DNA of 64,000 nt, taken from NCBI RefSeq assembly GCF_035978755.1, contig NZ_CP108414.1, positions 5,456,001 through 5,520,000 of the forward strand, written 5' to 3'. The stretch comes from Streptomyces sp. NBC_01298. GTDB lineage: Bacteria; Actinomycetota; Actinomycetes; Streptomycetales; Streptomycetaceae. The translations under genes were made by a program, and so were the position numbers. Each line of letters begins with the position of its first letter. Within the stretch, counting starts at the first letter, position 1. This document shows, in pieces, positions 62,153 through 64,000 of this stretch. Under the pieces are notes generated by a model, which searched no databases, was not told the origin of the DNA, and saw nothing but the letters and a program-made list of their open reading frames with translations.

Positions 62153-64000
62153 CCGTCATGAAGACCGCGCGGCGCAACTTCTTCGCGCACAAGGGGCGGA
62201 TGGCGCTCTCCGCCGTGGCCGTCCTGCTGTCCGTCGCCTTCGTCTGCGGGACGCTGGTGTTCACGGACACCATGAACACCACCTTCGACAAGCTGTTCGC
62301 GGTCACCAACTCCAATGTCACGGTCACCCCGAAGGAGGCCGAGAACAGCGGGGAGACCCCCGACACCGGCAAGCCGCAGGCGCTGCCCGCCTCCGTCGTC
62401 GCGCAGGTGGAGAAGGCCGAGGGCGTGAAGTCCGTCGAGGGCGGCGTCTCCTCGATGGCGGTCACCGTCGTCAACTCCAAGAACGAGAACCTCGGTTCGA
62501 CCACCGGAGCCCCGACCTTCGCGGGCAACTGGACCGAGAACGAGCTGAAGTCGATGAAGATCATCGAGGGGCAGGCCCCGCGCGGCCCCACCGACGTGAT
62601 GATCGACAGCGACACCGCGAAGAAGCACCACCTGAAGCTCGGTGACGACATCCGCACGATCGCCGTCACCGGCGACATCCGCTCCAAGATCACCGGCATC
62701 GCCGCGTTCACCGTGACCAACCCGGGTGCGACCATCGTCTACTTCGACACCGCCACCGCGCAGCAGAAGCTGCTCGGCGCCCCGGACGCCTTCACCCACC
62801 TGAATGTCACCGCCAAGGACGGGGTGAGCGACGCGCAGCTCAAGACGCATGTGGCTGCCGCCGTCGGCGCCGACACCTACAAGCTGCAGACCGCGAAGGA
62901 AGCCGCGGACGCCAACAAGAAGAGCATGGACTTCCTCGACATCATGAAGTGGGTGATGCTCGGCTTCGCCGCGATCGCCTTCCTCGTCGGGATCTTCCTG
63001 ATCTTCAACACCTTCTCGATGCTGGTCGCCCAGCGCACCCGTGAGATCGGCCTGATGCGGGCCATCGGCGCCGACAGCGGCCAGGTGCTCAAGTCGGTGG
63101 TCATCGAGGCCCTGCTGCTCGGCGTGGTCGGCTCGATCCTCGGCGTCGCCGCCGGCGTCGGCCTGGCCGTCGGCCTGATGCAGCTCATGAGCCAGATGGG
63201 CATGAGCCTGTCCACCGAGGACCTGACCATCGCCTGGACCACGCCGGTCGTGGGCATCGTCCTCGGCGTCGTCGTGACTGTCGTCTCCGCCTTCATACCG
63301 GCCCGCCGGGCCGGCAAGGTCTCCCCGATGGCCGCCCTGCGCGAGTCCGGCACCCCCGGTGACAAGAAGGCAGGCCGGATCCGCGCCGCCCTGGGCCTGG
63401 GCCTCACCGGCATCGGCGCCGCGGCCCTGTACCTGGCCGGTACCGCCGACTCCGCCGGTACCGGAGCGAAGTGGCTGGGGCTGGGCGTCCTGTTCACCCT
63501 CATCGGCTTCATCGTGATCGGCCCGCTCCTCGCGGGCGTCGTGGTCCGGGCCCTGTCCGCCCCGGTGCTGCGGCCCTTCGGCTCCATAGGCCGCCTCGCC
63601 GAGCGCAACGCGCTGCGCAACCCGCGCCGCACCGGTGCCACCGCCGCCGCGCTGATGATCGGCCTCGCGCTGGTCGCCTGCCTGTCGGTGGTCGGCTCCT
63701 CGATGGTGGCCTCGGCCACCGACGAGCTCGACAAGTCGGTCGGTGCGGACTTCATCGTCCAGTCCCAGACCGGGCAGCCGGTCGTACCGCAGGCCGAGGA
63801 GGCGCTGCGGGCCACGCCGGGCCTGGCGCACGTCACCGCCTACCGGGAGGTCGATGCCAAGATCACCGCCCCCGACGGCACCACCGAGTCGGACGGGATC
63901 GGGGTCCAGGACCCCACGTACGCCCAGGACGTCCGCCGCAAGACGACCGCCGGCGAGCACGCGGACGCGTACAAGCCGGGCTCGATGTCGGTGGGCTCCG
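62149..64000 (+). CDS. FtsX/MacB-like ABC permease (partial, runs off the window)
   Basis: Open from ATG 62149 to the window end (at least 617 aa) with no stop. Architecture: N-terminal TM (MALSAVAVLLSVAFVCGTLVF), an extracellular MacB-type domain (residues about 40-260), then TM helices with the FtsX signature VAQRTREIGLMRAIGADSGQVLKSVVIEALLLG and TVVSAFIPARRAGKVSPMAALRE. A second half with RLAERNALRNPRRTGATAAALMIGLAL begins near residue 480 and continues to a second extracellular part. Such permeases export substrates or move lipids and signals mechanically. Substrate unknown; four-base overlap with the ATPase gene. Confidence 0.92.
   Translation, partial: MTVMKTARRNFFAHKGRMALSAVAVLLSVAFVCGTLVFTDTMNTTFDKLFAVTNSNVTVTPKEAENSGETPDTGKPQALPASVVAQVEKAEGVKSVEGGVSSMAVTVVNSKNENLGSTTGAPTFAGNWTENELKSMKIIEGQAPRGPTDVMIDSDTAKKHHLKLGDDIRTIAVTGDIRSKITGIAAFTVTNPGATIVYFDTATAQQKLLGAPDAFTHLNVTAKDGVSDAQLKTHVAAAVGADTYKLQTAKEAADANKKSMDFLDIMKWVMLGFAAIAFLVGIFLIFNTFSMLVAQRTREIGLMRAIGADSGQVLKSVVIEALLLGVVGSILGVAAGVGLAVGLMQLMSQMGMSLSTEDLTIAWTTPVVGIVLGVVVTVVSAFIPARRAGKVSPMAALRESGTPGDKKAGRIRAALGLGLTGIGAAALYLAGTADSAGTGAKWLGLGVLFTLIGFIVIGPLLAGVVVRALSAPVLRPFGSIGRLAERNALRNPRRTGATAAALMIGLALVACLSVVGSSMVASATDELDKSVGADFIVQSQTGQPVVPQAEEALRATPGLAHVTAYREVDAKITAPDGTTESDGIGVQDPTYAQDVRRKTTAGEHADAYKPGSMSVGS

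Overview
The window is chromosomal DNA of a high-GC actinomycete, almost certainly a Streptomyces. The evidence is very high third-position GC, GTG/TTG starts, four-base GTGA/ATGA overlaps, an SsgA-like sporulation protein, an RpfB-type resuscitation factor, a protein O-mannosyltransferase and dispersed Streptomyces intergenic palindromes. Gene order (ssgE - Co/Ni transporter - PBP - pmt - rsmI - rpfB/rsmA/ispE - galE - desaturase - ppc - pth - rplY - prs - glmU - tRNA-Gln) looks like a conserved core block. No tools were run; family calls come from reading motifs, and operon, operator and phenotype statements are inferences.

Left end (1-12.8 kb): the 3' part of a large serine recombinase enters from outside the window and stops 35 bases before exonuclease III. 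Then come a MerR regulator divergent from a monooxygenase/hydrolase/dehydrogenase operon laid out like the mycobacterial mymA operon, a small stress-type protein, a tricorn-like protease, and a TetR regulator with two palindromic operator candidates followed by an MMPL exporter.

Core block (12.8-49.6 kb): ssgE is divergent from an ECF-type metal transporter with a Nur-box-like site in front of it, so nickel is the likely substrate. Next are a serine hydrolase, a YbaK deacylase, a penicillin-binding protein, the O-mannosyltransferase, rsmI, a zinc-ribbon protein, tatD, and the overlapping rpfB-rsmA-ispE operon. These are followed by an acyltransferase, an ABC-F ATPase, two tandem membrane-anchored beta-propeller proteins, two LuxR-type regulators (one with a degenerate receiver), galE, a MarR regulator divergent from a trans-aconitate methyltransferase and a VOC protein, a desaturase-TetR operon, ppc, pth, rplY, prs, glmU and tRNA-Gln(TTG).

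Accessory-looking region (49.7-58 kb): an orphan NarL-type sensor kinase and two related unknown proteins lead to a 171-bp MITE-like element. A compact toxin/immunity-type cluster follows: a YwqJ-like deaminase with a SUKH-3 partner, divergent from a WHH-nuclease/SUKH-1 fusion and an Imm35/collagen-like/deaminase/SUKH-4 fusion. None has a visible secretion signal, which suggests an intracellular role. A coiled-coil protein closes the region.

Right end (58-64 kb): a membrane protein, an MFS exporter, and a MacB-type ABC transporter whose permease runs off the window.

A window-wide oddity is that several genes end in short tandem repeats that contain the stop codon and have unit lengths not divisible by three, so stops appear in two or all three frames.
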